Below, in pieces: positions 51,861-61,639 of a stretch of DNA of 64,000 nt. Position 1 is the first letter of the stretch. Each line of letters opens with the position of its first letter. Under the pieces are notes generated by a model, which saw only the letters and a list, made by a program, of their open reading frames with translations, was not told the origin of the DNA and ran no database searches. The translations under genes and the position numbers were made by a program. This DNA is from Runella rosea (lineage in GTDB: Bacteria > Bacteroidota > Bacteroidia > Cytophagales > Spirosomataceae): NCBI RefSeq assembly GCF_003325355.1, contig NZ_CP030850.1, forward strand, positions 5,635,501 to 5,699,500, given 5' to 3'.

Positions 51861-54755
51861 TTATTTATTTCGGAATCGTCCAATGAGTGCCATAAACTCG
51901 GGCATTTCTCTGAGGTAGTCAAACTCGGGATTTTTGCTGATACTGTCAAAATTGGTATATCCTCTTTCGAGGGCTTTGCCCAGCCATTCAACGGCTTCAA
52001 AAGGAAGCTTTTGGCGGGCTTTGATGGTGGCAATGTAATAGTAAGCGCGGAAATAAGCGGGATTAAGCTCGATTACTTTTTTGTAAGAAGCCTCGGCTTC
52101 AGACAACCGATTTTGTCTTTCCAGCAGGTTGCCGTAATTGTTATGGAAATTGGCATCGTTGGGCGTAAATCCAAGGGCTTTTTTATAGGCAGTTTCGGCT
52201 TCTTCAAAACGGTTTTGGCGAGAAAGTAAATTTCCATAGTTGCTGTACACCAAGCCGTTCATGGCGTTCAATTCAATGGACTTTTTATAAGCGGCTTCGG
52301 CTTCGGCAAAACGATTTTGGGCCGCCAACAAAATGCCGTAACTGTTGTAAATGTAGGCATCATTGGGGTTAAACTCAATCGCTTTTTTGTACATCACTTC
52401 CGCTTCTTCGGGTCGATTGCCCGCACTGAGCAGCATTCCGTAGTTCTTGTACACTTCCGAATCGGTGGTATTGAGCTGAATCGCTCGTTTGTATTCGATT
52501 TCAGCTTCGGTAAGGCGGTTTAAATTTTTGAGTAAAATAGCGTAATTTTTGTGGACGTTGGCATCGTTGGCGTTGAGCTCTATAGAGCGCCGGTAGGCAG
52601 CTTCGGCCTCATTTTGCCGTCCTTGCCGAGCCAGTAGATTGCCGTAGTTTCCGTACACGACGGAGTTGGTGGGGTTAAGCTCAAAGTATTTTTTATAAGC
52701 ATTTTCGGCATCGGCGAAACGGTTTTGAGCCGCCAATAAAACGCCGTAGCTATTGTAAACGAATGCATCGTTGGGGTTTAGTTCGATGCATTTTTTATAC
52801 TCGTTTTCGGCCTCTGCTTGACGGTTTTGGGATACCAATAATATACCATAATTAAAATGCGCTTGGGCATTGTTGGGGTCTAGTTGGATGGACTTCTGAA
52901 ACGCCGTTTCAGCTTCTGCTGGGCGGTTCTGGACGGTCATGACAACTCCATAATTGCTGTAAGCGGTGGCGTAGTTGGGCTGAAGTTCAATGGCTTTTCT
53001 GTACGCAATCTCGGCCTCGTTGTACCTCTTTTTTGTGTTGAGCAGCATCCCATAGTTGTTATACGTTTCGGCATCGCTGGTTTTTAACTCAATGGCTTTT
53101 TTGTAGGCTTCTTCGGCGGCTTCTGCTTTGTTTTGAATTGAGAGCAGGTTGCCGTAGTTTTTGTAGACTACGGGGTCGTCAGCTTTTAATTCAATGGCTT
53201 TTTTGTACGCTGCCTCTGCTTCGGCCCGTTTATTTTGGGCGGCCAGCGCCATGCCGTAATTTACGTGTAAAAAACTCCAGTTGGGGGCGAATTGAATTCC
53301 TTTTTCAAAAACCTGTTGTGCTTCTTTGTACGATTTTTTCAAGTACAGAATGCGCCCCGCGTCGTTGTAGGCGGGAGCAAACGTACTGTCGGCGTCGAGG
53401 GCCTGACGAAAGTTCAATAAGGCGGCATCGACATTGACTGGTTCTGCGATTAATCCTTTATAATATGAAACCCGCGCCCGAAGATTGGGGTACAAAAAGT
53501 GGGATTTCCCCAAAATCAAGTACGTTTTTTCTAAATATCGGATGTTTTTTTGGTAAGCACTTGTCACTTCAGGCGCGTTTTTGTTTTCCAAAAGACCGGC
53601 AAAAGCTTTTGATGATTCTTCTAGCAAGGCCGCCGCAAACTCCCGCTTAATGAAAGGGTGCATGTCTTTGATAGAGGGCGCTGCAAGCAATCTTTCAAAA
53701 TAGCCCTCGGCGGCGTTAGGCACATCAAGCAATTGCTTATTGGTGACTGCCTCCTGAAAATCAGTGTACAGTTTTTTGACGTCGGTTTCCGCTTCTTCTA
53801 AAATAGTTTGGGTTACGCCTCGGCCTTGTACTGCTGCAAAGAGCGGTGGCGGTACGTTTTTACGGACTGATTCCAGCGTAGCTACGTCTACTTTGACGAT
53901 GGGCAGTGATTTGTCGGCGGCAATCAAAAGAGGGTTCTGTGGATTAGGGGCGGCCTCGGCAGTAACGCGGTCTTCCAGATAGCGCTCCAATTCGCGTAGG
54001 GTAACGGTTTTGTCACCGTCGGTATCGGCCAGTCCCTGCATTCCCCTGATAAGGTGATAGCTAAACAGCCCGCGACCGCCTCCCCATTGGTATCCTTCCA
54101 GCGACAACTCATTGGCCTGACACGCCATAAACTTCACTTCATTGGCTACCTGTTTGAGCAGTTGCTGGCCCATGAGCTGAACCCCGCCAATTTCATTTCC
54201 TGCTAACTTTCCTGCCCGACACGCATCCAAAAACAACAATATCTGAGCGTGATTTTTGGTTGAAAGGGTGGCAATGTAATCCTGTAAATAAAGTACCGCA
54301 AAGGCCGTGGAATTATAATTGCTGCTGTAAGAATCGTGGGTAAGCAAAAAACCGCGTTGGGCAATGGTGCGGGATTCTTGGTCGCCGTGCCCCGAAAAAT
54401 ACAAGAATACGCGGTCGTTGGGCTTGACAAAATCCAGCAGATTTCCCATGGCCCGGTCTACCTGTCCCAAGGTTGCTTTTTCGTTTAGCAGAAGTTGGAT
54501 GTTGGATTCTGGTACTGAGCCTCCCGCGGGAGACGTTAGAAAATTATAGAAAGCAAGGGCGTCGTCGCCGGCAAAGCGCAGTGAATTGATGTGTAGATAT
54601 TGCGACACGCCCACAATCACTGCCCATGTTTGCCCCACTGTTTTTGGGGCCATGTTGGCTTTCTCCACTTTTTGGCCGCGTTCTTCTTGCGCTTCAATCT
54701 GGCCCGTAAACGTGATAAAAGCCCAAAAAATGAGTAAGAGTTTTTGAAGTTTCAT
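51861..54755 (-). CDS. Exported caspase-family (C14) peptidase with EF-hand-like loop and about 13 TPRs
   Basis: The 964-residue product has a signal peptide (to IEAQ, residue 23), then a C14 domain (about 42-235) with the full dyad: H123 in FLYFSGHGDQESR and C179 in LLFLDACRAGK. A 12-residue EF-hand-like loop follows (DTDGDKTVTLRE, residues 244-255). After a helical linker, at least 13 near-canonical 34-residue TPRs run to the C-terminus (NNYG/ SNYG repeats with AEAAYKKAIEL). The TPRs probably bind partners or substrates outside the cytoplasm. It heads the three-gene protease operon; upstream are 789 bp without a gene. Confidence 0.9.
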   Translation of the reverse strand: MKLQKLLLIFWAFITFTGQIEAQEERGQKVEKANMAPKTVGQTWAVIVGVSQYLHINSLRFAGDDALAFYNFLTSPAGGSVPESNIQLLLNEKATLGQVDRAMGNLLDFVKPNDRVFLYFSGHGDQESRTIAQRGFLLTHDSYSSNYNSTAFAVLYLQDYIATLSTKNHAQILLFLDACRAGKLAGNEIGGVQLMGQQLLKQVANEVKFMACQANELSLEGYQWGGGRGLFSYHLIRGMQGLADTDGDKTVTLRELERYLEDRVTAEAAPNPQNPLLIAADKSLPIVKVDVATLESVRKNVPPPLFAAVQGRGVTQTILEEAETDVKKLYTDFQEAVTNKQLLDVPNAAEGYFERLLAAPSIKDMHPFIKREFAAALLEESSKAFAGLLENKNAPEVTSAYQKNIRYLEKTYLILGKSHFLYPNLRARVSYYKGLIAEPVNVDAALLNFRQALDADSTFAPAYNDAGRILYLKKSYKEAQQVFEKGIQFAPNWSFLHVNYGMALAAQNKRAEAEAAYKKAIELKADDPVVYKNYGNLLSIQNKAEAAEEAYKKAIELKTSDAETYNNYGMLLNTKKRYNEAEIAYRKAIELQPNYATAYSNYGVVMTVQNRPAEAETAFQKSIQLDPNNAQAHFNYGILLVSQNRQAEAENEYKKCIELNPNDAFVYNSYGVLLAAQNRFADAENAYKKYFELNPTNSVVYGNYGNLLARQGRQNEAEAAYRRSIELNANDANVHKNYAILLKNLNRLTEAEIEYKRAIQLNTTDSEVYKNYGMLLSAGNRPEEAEVMYKKAIEFNPNDAYIYNSYGILLAAQNRFAEAEAAYKKSIELNAMNGLVYSNYGNLLSRQNRFEEAETAYKKALGFTPNDANFHNNYGNLLERQNRLSEAEASYKKVIELNPAYFRAYYYIATIKARQKLPFEAVEWLGKALERGYTNFDSISKNPEFDYLREMPEFMALIGRFRNK

Positions 54756-55148
54756 AAATCGTAAAGTAGGTCCAATCAGGTTTAGCAGATGGCAATTGTA
54801 TAATAAAAGGGGTAGGGTGGTATAGACATACTTTAAAGTAAAATTAACTGATTTTTTCCTCCTTTTAAAAGGAAATCGTAAAGCCTTTTCGGAACATTTA
54901 TTTTTTGGATGAAAGGAATATTATTTAGCGTGGAAATGAGTTGTGACGGAACATTAAGAATGATGGACGGGAAAAGTCTCTTTGAAAGGACAAAACGTGG
55001 CGGTTCGTAAGAATCTCCTCAAAAATACTGGGAATCGATAGCTTTCCAAGAAAACGACATCGTTTTTACTTCATAAAATTTTCGAGCAAAGGTTGTTGAT
55101 AACTGTTTGGAAATGAGATTTAAACATTGTACAATTGAAGTAATTTAA

Positions 55149-55204
55149 AGCTTCTGCCACAAGGATAAATCTCAAAAAAACATCCGCCCCAAATGGCAGA
55201 AGCT
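55149..55204. repeat. 11-bp inverted repeat with 34-nt loop
   Basis: AGCTTCTGCCA (55149-55159) is exactly complementary to TGGCAGAAGCT (55194-55204). It could form a long-loop RNA or be two copies of a binding site in opposite orientation. The function is unknown. Confidence 0.5.
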
Positions 55205-55319
55205 AGGTTTTATCTTAGTTGCTGGCGTTGCGGGTGCGAGGCTTAGGTTTTTAACATCATATAGAGAAACCTGTTTAGCTATGTTTTATCCTTTCTTAGC
55301 GACGAAACGCACCCACTCA

Positions 55320-55374
55320 CCAATAGGGATAGCAGATATACCACAGCTGTCCTTTTAAAAGGTATATCTATTGG
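55320..55374. repeat. Interrupted inverted repeat upstream of the large histidine kinase
   Basis: The right arm GGTATATCTATTGG (55361-55374) pairs with the left arm split into CCAATAG (55320-55326) and ATATACC (55336-55342) by a 9-nt insertion (GGATAGCAG). It would fold with a one-sided bulge. The function is unknown. Confidence 0.45.
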
Positions 55375-55544
55375 GGGTAGTATTTGGAGTAGGCTAATAG
55401 TTTAAACGCTGATTGAAAACCCATTATTGAAGATAAAAATTCACTTAACTCATTGCTGTTAAAAAACATAGGAATTTGAAGTCTCAGGTGAAGCTGATGT
55501 TTAAGCCTGAGATGTATGACATTTTACCCTTCTAAACCTCTACG

Positions 55545-58500
55545 TTGACAATGAAACTTTTTCTTCTGAGTGTCTTGATGGCTGTTTTCTCAGGGAGTTT
55601 TTGCTTTGCCCAAAACAGTCAGTTAATTGATAACTTAAAGCATCAATTGTCTATTGCCACCCACGATACCAGCCGTGTACTTTTAATGACAGATATAGCT
55701 TTCAATGATTTTGTTTCTAATCCCCAGAGCTCCAAACTATACGCCCAAAAAGCCTTGGAACTTTCAAAGAAAATAAAATTTTCTAGAGGCGAAGCGAAGG
55801 CTTTAAGCATTATTGCGCTGATAATCAGACAAGATGGTAATTTTTCTGAGTCATTAGAGTTGCAATTTAAATCTTTAAAGATTGCAGAAGAAAACAATGT
55901 TCCCTTAGAAAAAGGATATTGCTTGATGCGGATAGGTAATATCTACCGGGATGAAATTGACCGTAACAAAGCGGTGAATTTTTACAACCGAGCCCTAAAA
56001 GAATATGAAATGATTCATTTTGATGAGGGAGTTGCCGCCGTATTTATGAATTTAGGTAGCTTGTATTTATCCTCCAATAAAATAGATTCCGCGTTAAAAT
56101 ACAGTCAGTTAGCTTTTGCAAGAAGCAAAATGACTGTAATACCTTTACGTTTACAATCGGATATTTTTTTACTGTTGGGTAATGTTCAGGACAGGACCGA
56201 AAATACTGCCAGTGCTTTGAATTACTGGAAACAGGGGCTTCAAATCGCCATTCAAGCCAAAGATACCCGTACAAAAACCGCTAACTATTTGACAATTGCC
56301 CAGTTCTACAATAGAGAGCATCTTTATGATTCTTCCATTTACTATGCAGAAAAAGGCCTCGTGGAGGCTAAACAAATTTCATTTAAGCGACAGATATTGT
56401 TAGCGAATCAATTACTTGCAGCAGGCTATGAATCTAAGAATTTACAAAAAGCCTATAATCATTTAAAAGAAGCTCAATTAGCCAACGAAGAACTATATGG
56501 CCCTAAGCAAGTACAGGCTTTACAAAAAATAGTGTTTGAGGAACAGGAACTTCAACGCAAAATTGAAGCTGACACAATCGCTTTTCAAAATCAACTGAAA
56601 CAATACGCACTTTTGGCGGGCTTGGCAGTCACGCTTTTAATAGGTTTTATTCTTTACAGAAATAATCGCCAAAAGCAGAAAGCCAATGAAGTATTGGGCA
56701 ATACTTTGACCAATCTTAAAGTGACGCAAGTTCAACTCGAAAACAAAAACCGTGATTTAGAAATTGAGGCGGCGCTGGAGCGAATCCGCAGCCGAACCAT
56801 GGCGATGTACAAAAGCGAGGAACTGGCAGAAGTAACCACCCTTCTTTATCAACAAATCACTCAATTGGGCGGCATGTTTGACCGGTTTGTGATTGGCATT
56901 ATTGATGAGCAAAAGAGAATAGTGGATATATGGGCCACTGACCAGTCTGGGCAACAATTAAATAAGCACTTTGTCGCCCGATTAAATGAAAAAACAACTT
57001 TTGTAAAAATATATGCCAGTTGGAAATCAGGCCAAAAGTCGCAGGTAATTGACTTGCAGGGGGAGGAATTTCTGGAATGGTTAAAATATGCCCGTGAAGA
57101 ACTGGGAATACAGATTAATGAAGCCCAACTCAAGGGGCGTAGGTTACAGAATGTTGCTTATTTTTCTCAAGGTTACTTGGGAATTCAATCCAGTGAGCCG
57201 CTCTCTCCCGAAATCAATGTGATATTGGAGCGTTTTTCCACCGTATTCAACCTGACCTACACCCGTTTTCTTGACCTGCAAAAAGCTGAAGCACAGGCAA
57301 GAGAATCGCAAATTCAACTGGCAATGGAAAGGGTTCGTTCAAGAGCAATGGCTATGCAAACAAAAGAGAACCTGACAAATGAGGATCTGAAAGATGCAGC
57401 TGCTCTATTGTTTCAACAAGTAAAAGCATTGGGTGTACCAGCATACAGCTGTGGGTATAATATATGGAACCAGGGGGAGAAAGAATGTGATTCATGGATG
57501 AGTACTCATGATGGCAGTGGTATAAATCCTGCATTTAAGATACCATTAACGGAAGAGGCTAATTTTATTCAATTCGTTGAGTCAAAAAAAAATAATGAGT
57601 CATTTTACGTAATAGAAATGAGTGGCGAAAGAATGCAGGAGTATTATCAATACCTGATCAAGACAATTCCTGTTTTTAAAGCATACTTCGAGGAGTCAGT
57701 TAAAGCAGGATTTCCCATGCCTGAAACTCAGATACATCACATTGCAAACTTCTCGTATGGTAACCTGATGTTTATTACACTTGAACCCTGTCCTGAATTC
57801 CACGACGTATTCAAAAGATTTGCAGCTGTTTTCGAACAAACCTACACACGGTTTTTGGAACTTAAAAAAGCAGAAGCGCAGGCAAGAGAAGCAAAAATTG
57901 AAGCCGCAATGGAGAAAGTGAGAGGACGTGCAATGGCCATGCAAAAACCCCATGAACTGGTAGAAGTAGCGCAATTGCTCCGCAAAGAAATGGGCCTCCT
58001 TGGTGTAGAAGAATTAGAAACAAGCTCCATTTATATACATAATGAAGGTGCAGGAGAAACCGAATGCTGGTACGCCATAAAAGACATTCGCGGCAACGGT
58101 ATTAACCTTGTATCCGACCACATGAAGATTCACTTAAAGGATACATGGGTTGGCAGCAAAATGTTGGCCTTTCAACATTCAAAGAAAAAACAAACTTCCA
58201 TTTTAATGCAGGGTCAGCACCGGAAAGATTGGATCAACTATTGCGCACAGCATTCAAGGGTGTTGCAAGGTTACTATGGCGATGAGATACCTGAACGCAC
58301 CTATCACCTGGTAAAGTTCTCTCATGGTTTTATAGGCGTTGCATCACCTGGCGACATCTCGAATGAATGCTGGAATTTATTGCAACGGGCTACCTCTGCT
58401 TTTTCTCTCGCCTATACACGTTTCAATGATTTGAAATTGGCAGAAGCACAGGCAGTCCAAGCTCATCTTGACTTAATTCAAATACAAACCGAAAAAAAGA

Positions 58501-59327
58501 GAGCAGAAGACACTTTAATTGAACTCCGTGCTACCCAAGCTCAATTGATTCAAAAAGAAAAACTAGCCAGCCTTGGCGAACTCACGGCGGGCATTGCCCA
58601 TGAGATTCAGAACCCGCTAAATTTTGTCAATAATTTCTCTGAACTCTCGGTTGATTTGGCTCAGGAACTAAATGAAGAGCTTGATAAAGAGCCGATTGAC
58701 AAGGTGTTTGTAAAGGAATTGATGGGTGATTTGACCCAAAACCAGCAGAAAATCAATCTTCACGGTAAGCGCGCGTCAAGCATTGTAAAAGGAATGCTAG
58801 AGCATTCTCGCCAATCGACGGGCGAGCGAGAATTGACTGACATTAACCAACTCGCCGATGAATATTTGCGATTGAGTTACCACGGCTTACGGGCGAAGGA
58901 CAGTAGTTTTAATTGTGATTATGCGTTGATTGGAGCTAGAGACTTGCCCAAAATTGAAGTAGTTCCGCAGGAGATTGGGCGGGTGTTGTTGAATTTGATT
59001 AATAATGCTTTTTACGCCGTCAATGCCAGACGCGCTCAAAATGCTGCCGACGTTAATTACTCGCCCAAAGTTGTTGTCAGTACCCAAGTTATTGATAATC
59101 AAGTTGTCATCCAAGTTAAAGACAACGGCATAGGAATGTCGAAAGAAGTGCAGGCCAAAATCTTCCAACCCTTTTTCACGACCAAACCCACGGGCGAGGG
59201 CACGGGCTTAGGGCTGAGTTTGGCCTATGATATTGTGACCAAGGGGCATGGCGGGACGATTGAGTTAGAGAGTGTAGAGGGCGAGGGGACGAAGTTTAGG
59301 GTGGGATTGCCCATCAAGCAACAATAA
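55545..59327 (+). CDS. Large hybrid-sensor histidine kinase: TPR plus three GAF-like modules
   Basis: The 1260-residue product has a signal peptide, periplasmic TPRs (about 30-340), a transmembrane helix (about 352-372), then three tandem cytoplasmic modules of about 190 residues. Each opens with a helix such as EAALERIRSRTMAMYKSEEL (about 405), QLAMERVRSRAMAMQTKE (about 587) or EAAMEKVRGRAMAMQKPHEL (about 782) and ends FNLTYTRFLDLQKAEAQ-like. The kinase core has H1019 (LTAGIAHEIQNPLNFVNNF) and complete N, G1 and G2 boxes. The modules look like GAF-type sensory domains. It is 14 bp upstream of the third kinase-like gene. Confidence 0.85.
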   Translation: MTMKLFLLSVLMAVFSGSFCFAQNSQLIDNLKHQLSIATHDTSRVLLMTDIAFNDFVSNPQSSKLYAQKALELSKKIKFSRGEAKALSIIALIIRQDGNFSESLELQFKSLKIAEENNVPLEKGYCLMRIGNIYRDEIDRNKAVNFYNRALKEYEMIHFDEGVAAVFMNLGSLYLSSNKIDSALKYSQLAFARSKMTVIPLRLQSDIFLLLGNVQDRTENTASALNYWKQGLQIAIQAKDTRTKTANYLTIAQFYNREHLYDSSIYYAEKGLVEAKQISFKRQILLANQLLAAGYESKNLQKAYNHLKEAQLANEELYGPKQVQALQKIVFEEQELQRKIEADTIAFQNQLKQYALLAGLAVTLLIGFILYRNNRQKQKANEVLGNTLTNLKVTQVQLENKNRDLEIEAALERIRSRTMAMYKSEELAEVTTLLYQQITQLGGMFDRFVIGIIDEQKRIVDIWATDQSGQQLNKHFVARLNEKTTFVKIYASWKSGQKSQVIDLQGEEFLEWLKYAREELGIQINEAQLKGRRLQNVAYFSQGYLGIQSSEPLSPEINVILERFSTVFNLTYTRFLDLQKAEAQARESQIQLAMERVRSRAMAMQTKENLTNEDLKDAAALLFQQVKALGVPAYSCGYNIWNQGEKECDSWMSTHDGSGINPAFKIPLTEEANFIQFVESKKNNESFYVIEMSGERMQEYYQYLIKTIPVFKAYFEESVKAGFPMPETQIHHIANFSYGNLMFITLEPCPEFHDVFKRFAAVFEQTYTRFLELKKAEAQAREAKIEAAMEKVRGRAMAMQKPHELVEVAQLLRKEMGLLGVEELETSSIYIHNEGAGETECWYAIKDIRGNGINLVSDHMKIHLKDTWVGSKMLAFQHSKKKQTSILMQGQHRKDWINYCAQHSRVLQGYYGDEIPERTYHLVKFSHGFIGVASPGDISNECWNLLQRATSAFSLAYTRFNDLKLAEAQAVQAHLDLIQIQTEKKRAEDTLIELRATQAQLIQKEKLASLGELTAGIAHEIQNPLNFVNNFSELSVDLAQELNEELDKEPIDKVFVKELMGDLTQNQQKINLHGKRASSIVKGMLEHSRQSTGERELTDINQLADEYLRLSYHGLRAKDSSFNCDYALIGARDLPKIEVVPQEIGRVLLNLINNAFYAVNARRAQNAADVNYSPKVVVSTQVIDNQVVIQVKDNGIGMSKEVQAKIFQPFFTTKPTGEGTGLGLSLAYDIVTKGHGGTIELESVEGEGTKFRVGLPIKQQ

Positions 59328-59341
59328 TCACGAGCGATAAC

Positions 59342-61531
59342 ATGATAAAACGCATTCTTCTGGCGGCACTTTTCAACCTTGTATGTTATTCGGGTTTTGG
59401 ACAGGATACTACGGTGGTCTTGTCAAAAAAAATGTTTTCCCCCGATGAACGACTTGTGATTTCGTCCATAAACGGCTGGGTATTTAAGCCAGGAAATAAT
59501 GTCGATTGGTCAAAAAAGAGCTTTAATACTTCCGATTGGCAACATTTACGTCCCGCAGATATAACCGCCCGCTACGCCGATTCATCAGGGTTGGTGGAAG
59601 GTTGGTTTCGGCTCAGAGTGAAGTTGGATTCAACTTTCTTTCATTTTCCCTTAAGCTTGTCCAAAGAAACATGGGCGGCAATGAACGTGTATTTGGATGG
59701 GAAATTGATTCATTCGTACGGTAATACAGGGGGCATTGGGAAACCGTTTGAAGAACATAATCCCTATTATGTACTGCCAGTGCCTGTACAATTACAACCT
59801 CAGGAAGAGCATTTGATTGCTATTCATATCGTAGACGAAACCTCGCAATTACAGCCCCTGATGTTGCCCTCATTGCCTCGTTCGGGGCAGATGCTCTCGC
59901 TGACTGGTGCCCAATACACGACCTTCATGCACCAACGTGCCGAGAATAACGCCGTTTACACCGCCACTTGGTTGTTTGTCTCTTTATTGATTGCATTGCT
60001 GCTTTGGCTGTTGTCTTTTCTCAATCTGTACGAGAAGAAAATTGTTCACTTGATTGCCATTGTTCAATCACTGATTTCTGTTGAAATGCTGGCACGTTTT
60101 TTACTTAATTTCAGCCTTTCTCACCAAGAACTATTGATTAATGTGCTGGTATTGAGCCTGACCGCGTGGACAAGCAATGGTTTTGCGATTATCGCTCTGG
60201 CGACGGTTTTACGCATTAAAATCTCCCGAGGATGGACTTTTGTCATCATTGGAGCACATACCCTAGGGGGGGTGCTAAATGTATATGTTTTTGATGGAGC
60301 GTTGATTGATTATTATTTGCCAATACAGTTTTGTATCTTCATAGCGCTCATTTTACTGGGGCGAGACCACATCAAAGGCGCTTCTCAAGCCCTTATTGTC
60401 GGGGTGATAGTGGCAAGTTGTTTTGCGATATTAATGGCTTTTTTTGATTACAACGATACCCCATACAACTATAATCTGTTGTTGACGGGGGTTCGCATTT
60501 CTTTCCCGATTTCATTGGTGGTGTATGTGTCGCTGCTGATGAAGGAATTGTTGATTGATATCCAAGAGCAAGCCAATAAACTCGTCAAAGTAAGTGAAGA
60601 GAAGAAACAACTGCTCGCCAACCAAAATATACTGCTCGAACAACAGGTACAACAACGCACGGCCGAGCTGAGGGTATCGCAGGAAGACCTCGAAAAAACC
60701 CTAAATCACCTTAAAAACGCCCAAGAAGAACTTATCAGGCAGGAAAAATTGGCTTCGGTTGGGCAACTCACCAAGGGTATCGTCGACCGCATTCTGAATC
60801 CACTCAACTACATCAACAATTTCTCAGAATCGTCAAGCCTTTTGGCGGATGAACTCAACGAAATGCTTGAAAAGCATCAGGATACTGTGCCAGAAAGTAT
60901 AAAAGAAGAGTTTTTGAGCGTAGTGGACCTGATAAAAAGCAGTGTTACTAAAATTTACGAGCATGGTGCTACTACTACGAGAATTGTAAAAGACATGCAA
61001 AAGCTCTTGAAAGAAAAATCAAAAGACTTTTTGCAAACCGACCTCAATGTGTTTGTCGAAAATGAAGCCAAATCCGTTTACGATGAAATAAAAGTAAACT
61101 ACCCCGATTTTACGGTGGAACTCATCCTAGACTTGGCAAAACAACCCCTCGAAACCAAGATTTTACCACCCGAGTTTGGGGAAGTGATTGTGGCCCTGAT
61201 CGATAATGCATTTTATGCCCTTGCCGACAGAAGAGCGACGGATAAAGTGTTTAGTCCCCAAATAAAAATATCAACAGAATTGGTGAATGATGAAATTATT
61301 TTAAAAGTAAAAGACAACGGAACTGGCGTTTCTCCCCGTGATTTGGAACGACTTTGCAACCCGTTTTTTACCACCAAACCCACTTCAAAAGGCACGGGTT
61401 TAGGGTTGTTTATGAGTAAAGACATCATCGAAATCCACAAGGGAGAAATTAAAATTGATTCAGAAGAGGGGGAATTCACCGAAGTAACAATGGTCTTGCC
61501 AACGCTGAATAAGCTCTTATCAGAAGTATAA
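59342..61531 (+). CDS. 7TMR-DISM sensor, histidine-kinase-like but lacking the phospho-acceptor His
   Basis: The 729-residue product has a signal peptide (to GFGQ), a periplasmic beta-sandwich (about 30-190, GWFRLRVKLDSTFFHFPLSL), a seven-helix membrane region (about 197-395), a coiled coil (about 405-470) and a kinase-like core. The H-box reads LTKGIVDRILNPLNYINNF: where the two other kinases have GIAHEI, this one has GIVDRI, so D482 replaces the His. The ATP-binding part looks intact (LIDNAFYAL, DNGTGVSPRDLERL, FTTKPTSKGTGLGLFMSKDI). It probably acts as a non-canonical or regulatory partner of the upstream kinase with which it is co-transcribed. Confidence 0.85.
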   Translation: MIKRILLAALFNLVCYSGFGQDTTVVLSKKMFSPDERLVISSINGWVFKPGNNVDWSKKSFNTSDWQHLRPADITARYADSSGLVEGWFRLRVKLDSTFFHFPLSLSKETWAAMNVYLDGKLIHSYGNTGGIGKPFEEHNPYYVLPVPVQLQPQEEHLIAIHIVDETSQLQPLMLPSLPRSGQMLSLTGAQYTTFMHQRAENNAVYTATWLFVSLLIALLLWLLSFLNLYEKKIVHLIAIVQSLISVEMLARFLLNFSLSHQELLINVLVLSLTAWTSNGFAIIALATVLRIKISRGWTFVIIGAHTLGGVLNVYVFDGALIDYYLPIQFCIFIALILLGRDHIKGASQALIVGVIVASCFAILMAFFDYNDTPYNYNLLLTGVRISFPISLVVYVSLLMKELLIDIQEQANKLVKVSEEKKQLLANQNILLEQQVQQRTAELRVSQEDLEKTLNHLKNAQEELIRQEKLASVGQLTKGIVDRILNPLNYINNFSESSSLLADELNEMLEKHQDTVPESIKEEFLSVVDLIKSSVTKIYEHGATTTRIVKDMQKLLKEKSKDFLQTDLNVFVENEAKSVYDEIKVNYPDFTVELILDLAKQPLETKILPPEFGEVIVALIDNAFYALADRRATDKVFSPQIKISTELVNDEIILKVKDNGTGVSPRDLERLCNPFFTTKPTSKGTGLGLFMSKDIIEIHKGEIKIDSEEGEFTEVTMVLPTLNKLLSEV

Positions 61532-61639
61532 AATGCCTCGCAAGAAATTAAAACGGTATCAAGTTTGCCAGAGAAGACAGCAAAATGATGCCAATGATTA
61601 GGTAGCCAGCCTACTCTTAAACCCTAAATAAACCTCAAA

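Larger units (their letters stand above)
54756..55544. other. 789-bp divergent intergenic region
   Basis: It separates the protease operon (minus) from the large histidine kinase (plus). It contains an 11-bp inverted repeat with a 34-nt loop (55149-55159 and 55194-55204, AGCTTCTGCCA) and an interrupted inverted repeat at 55320-55374. I found no coding sequence and no convincing TAnnTTTG box. Confidence 0.6.
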
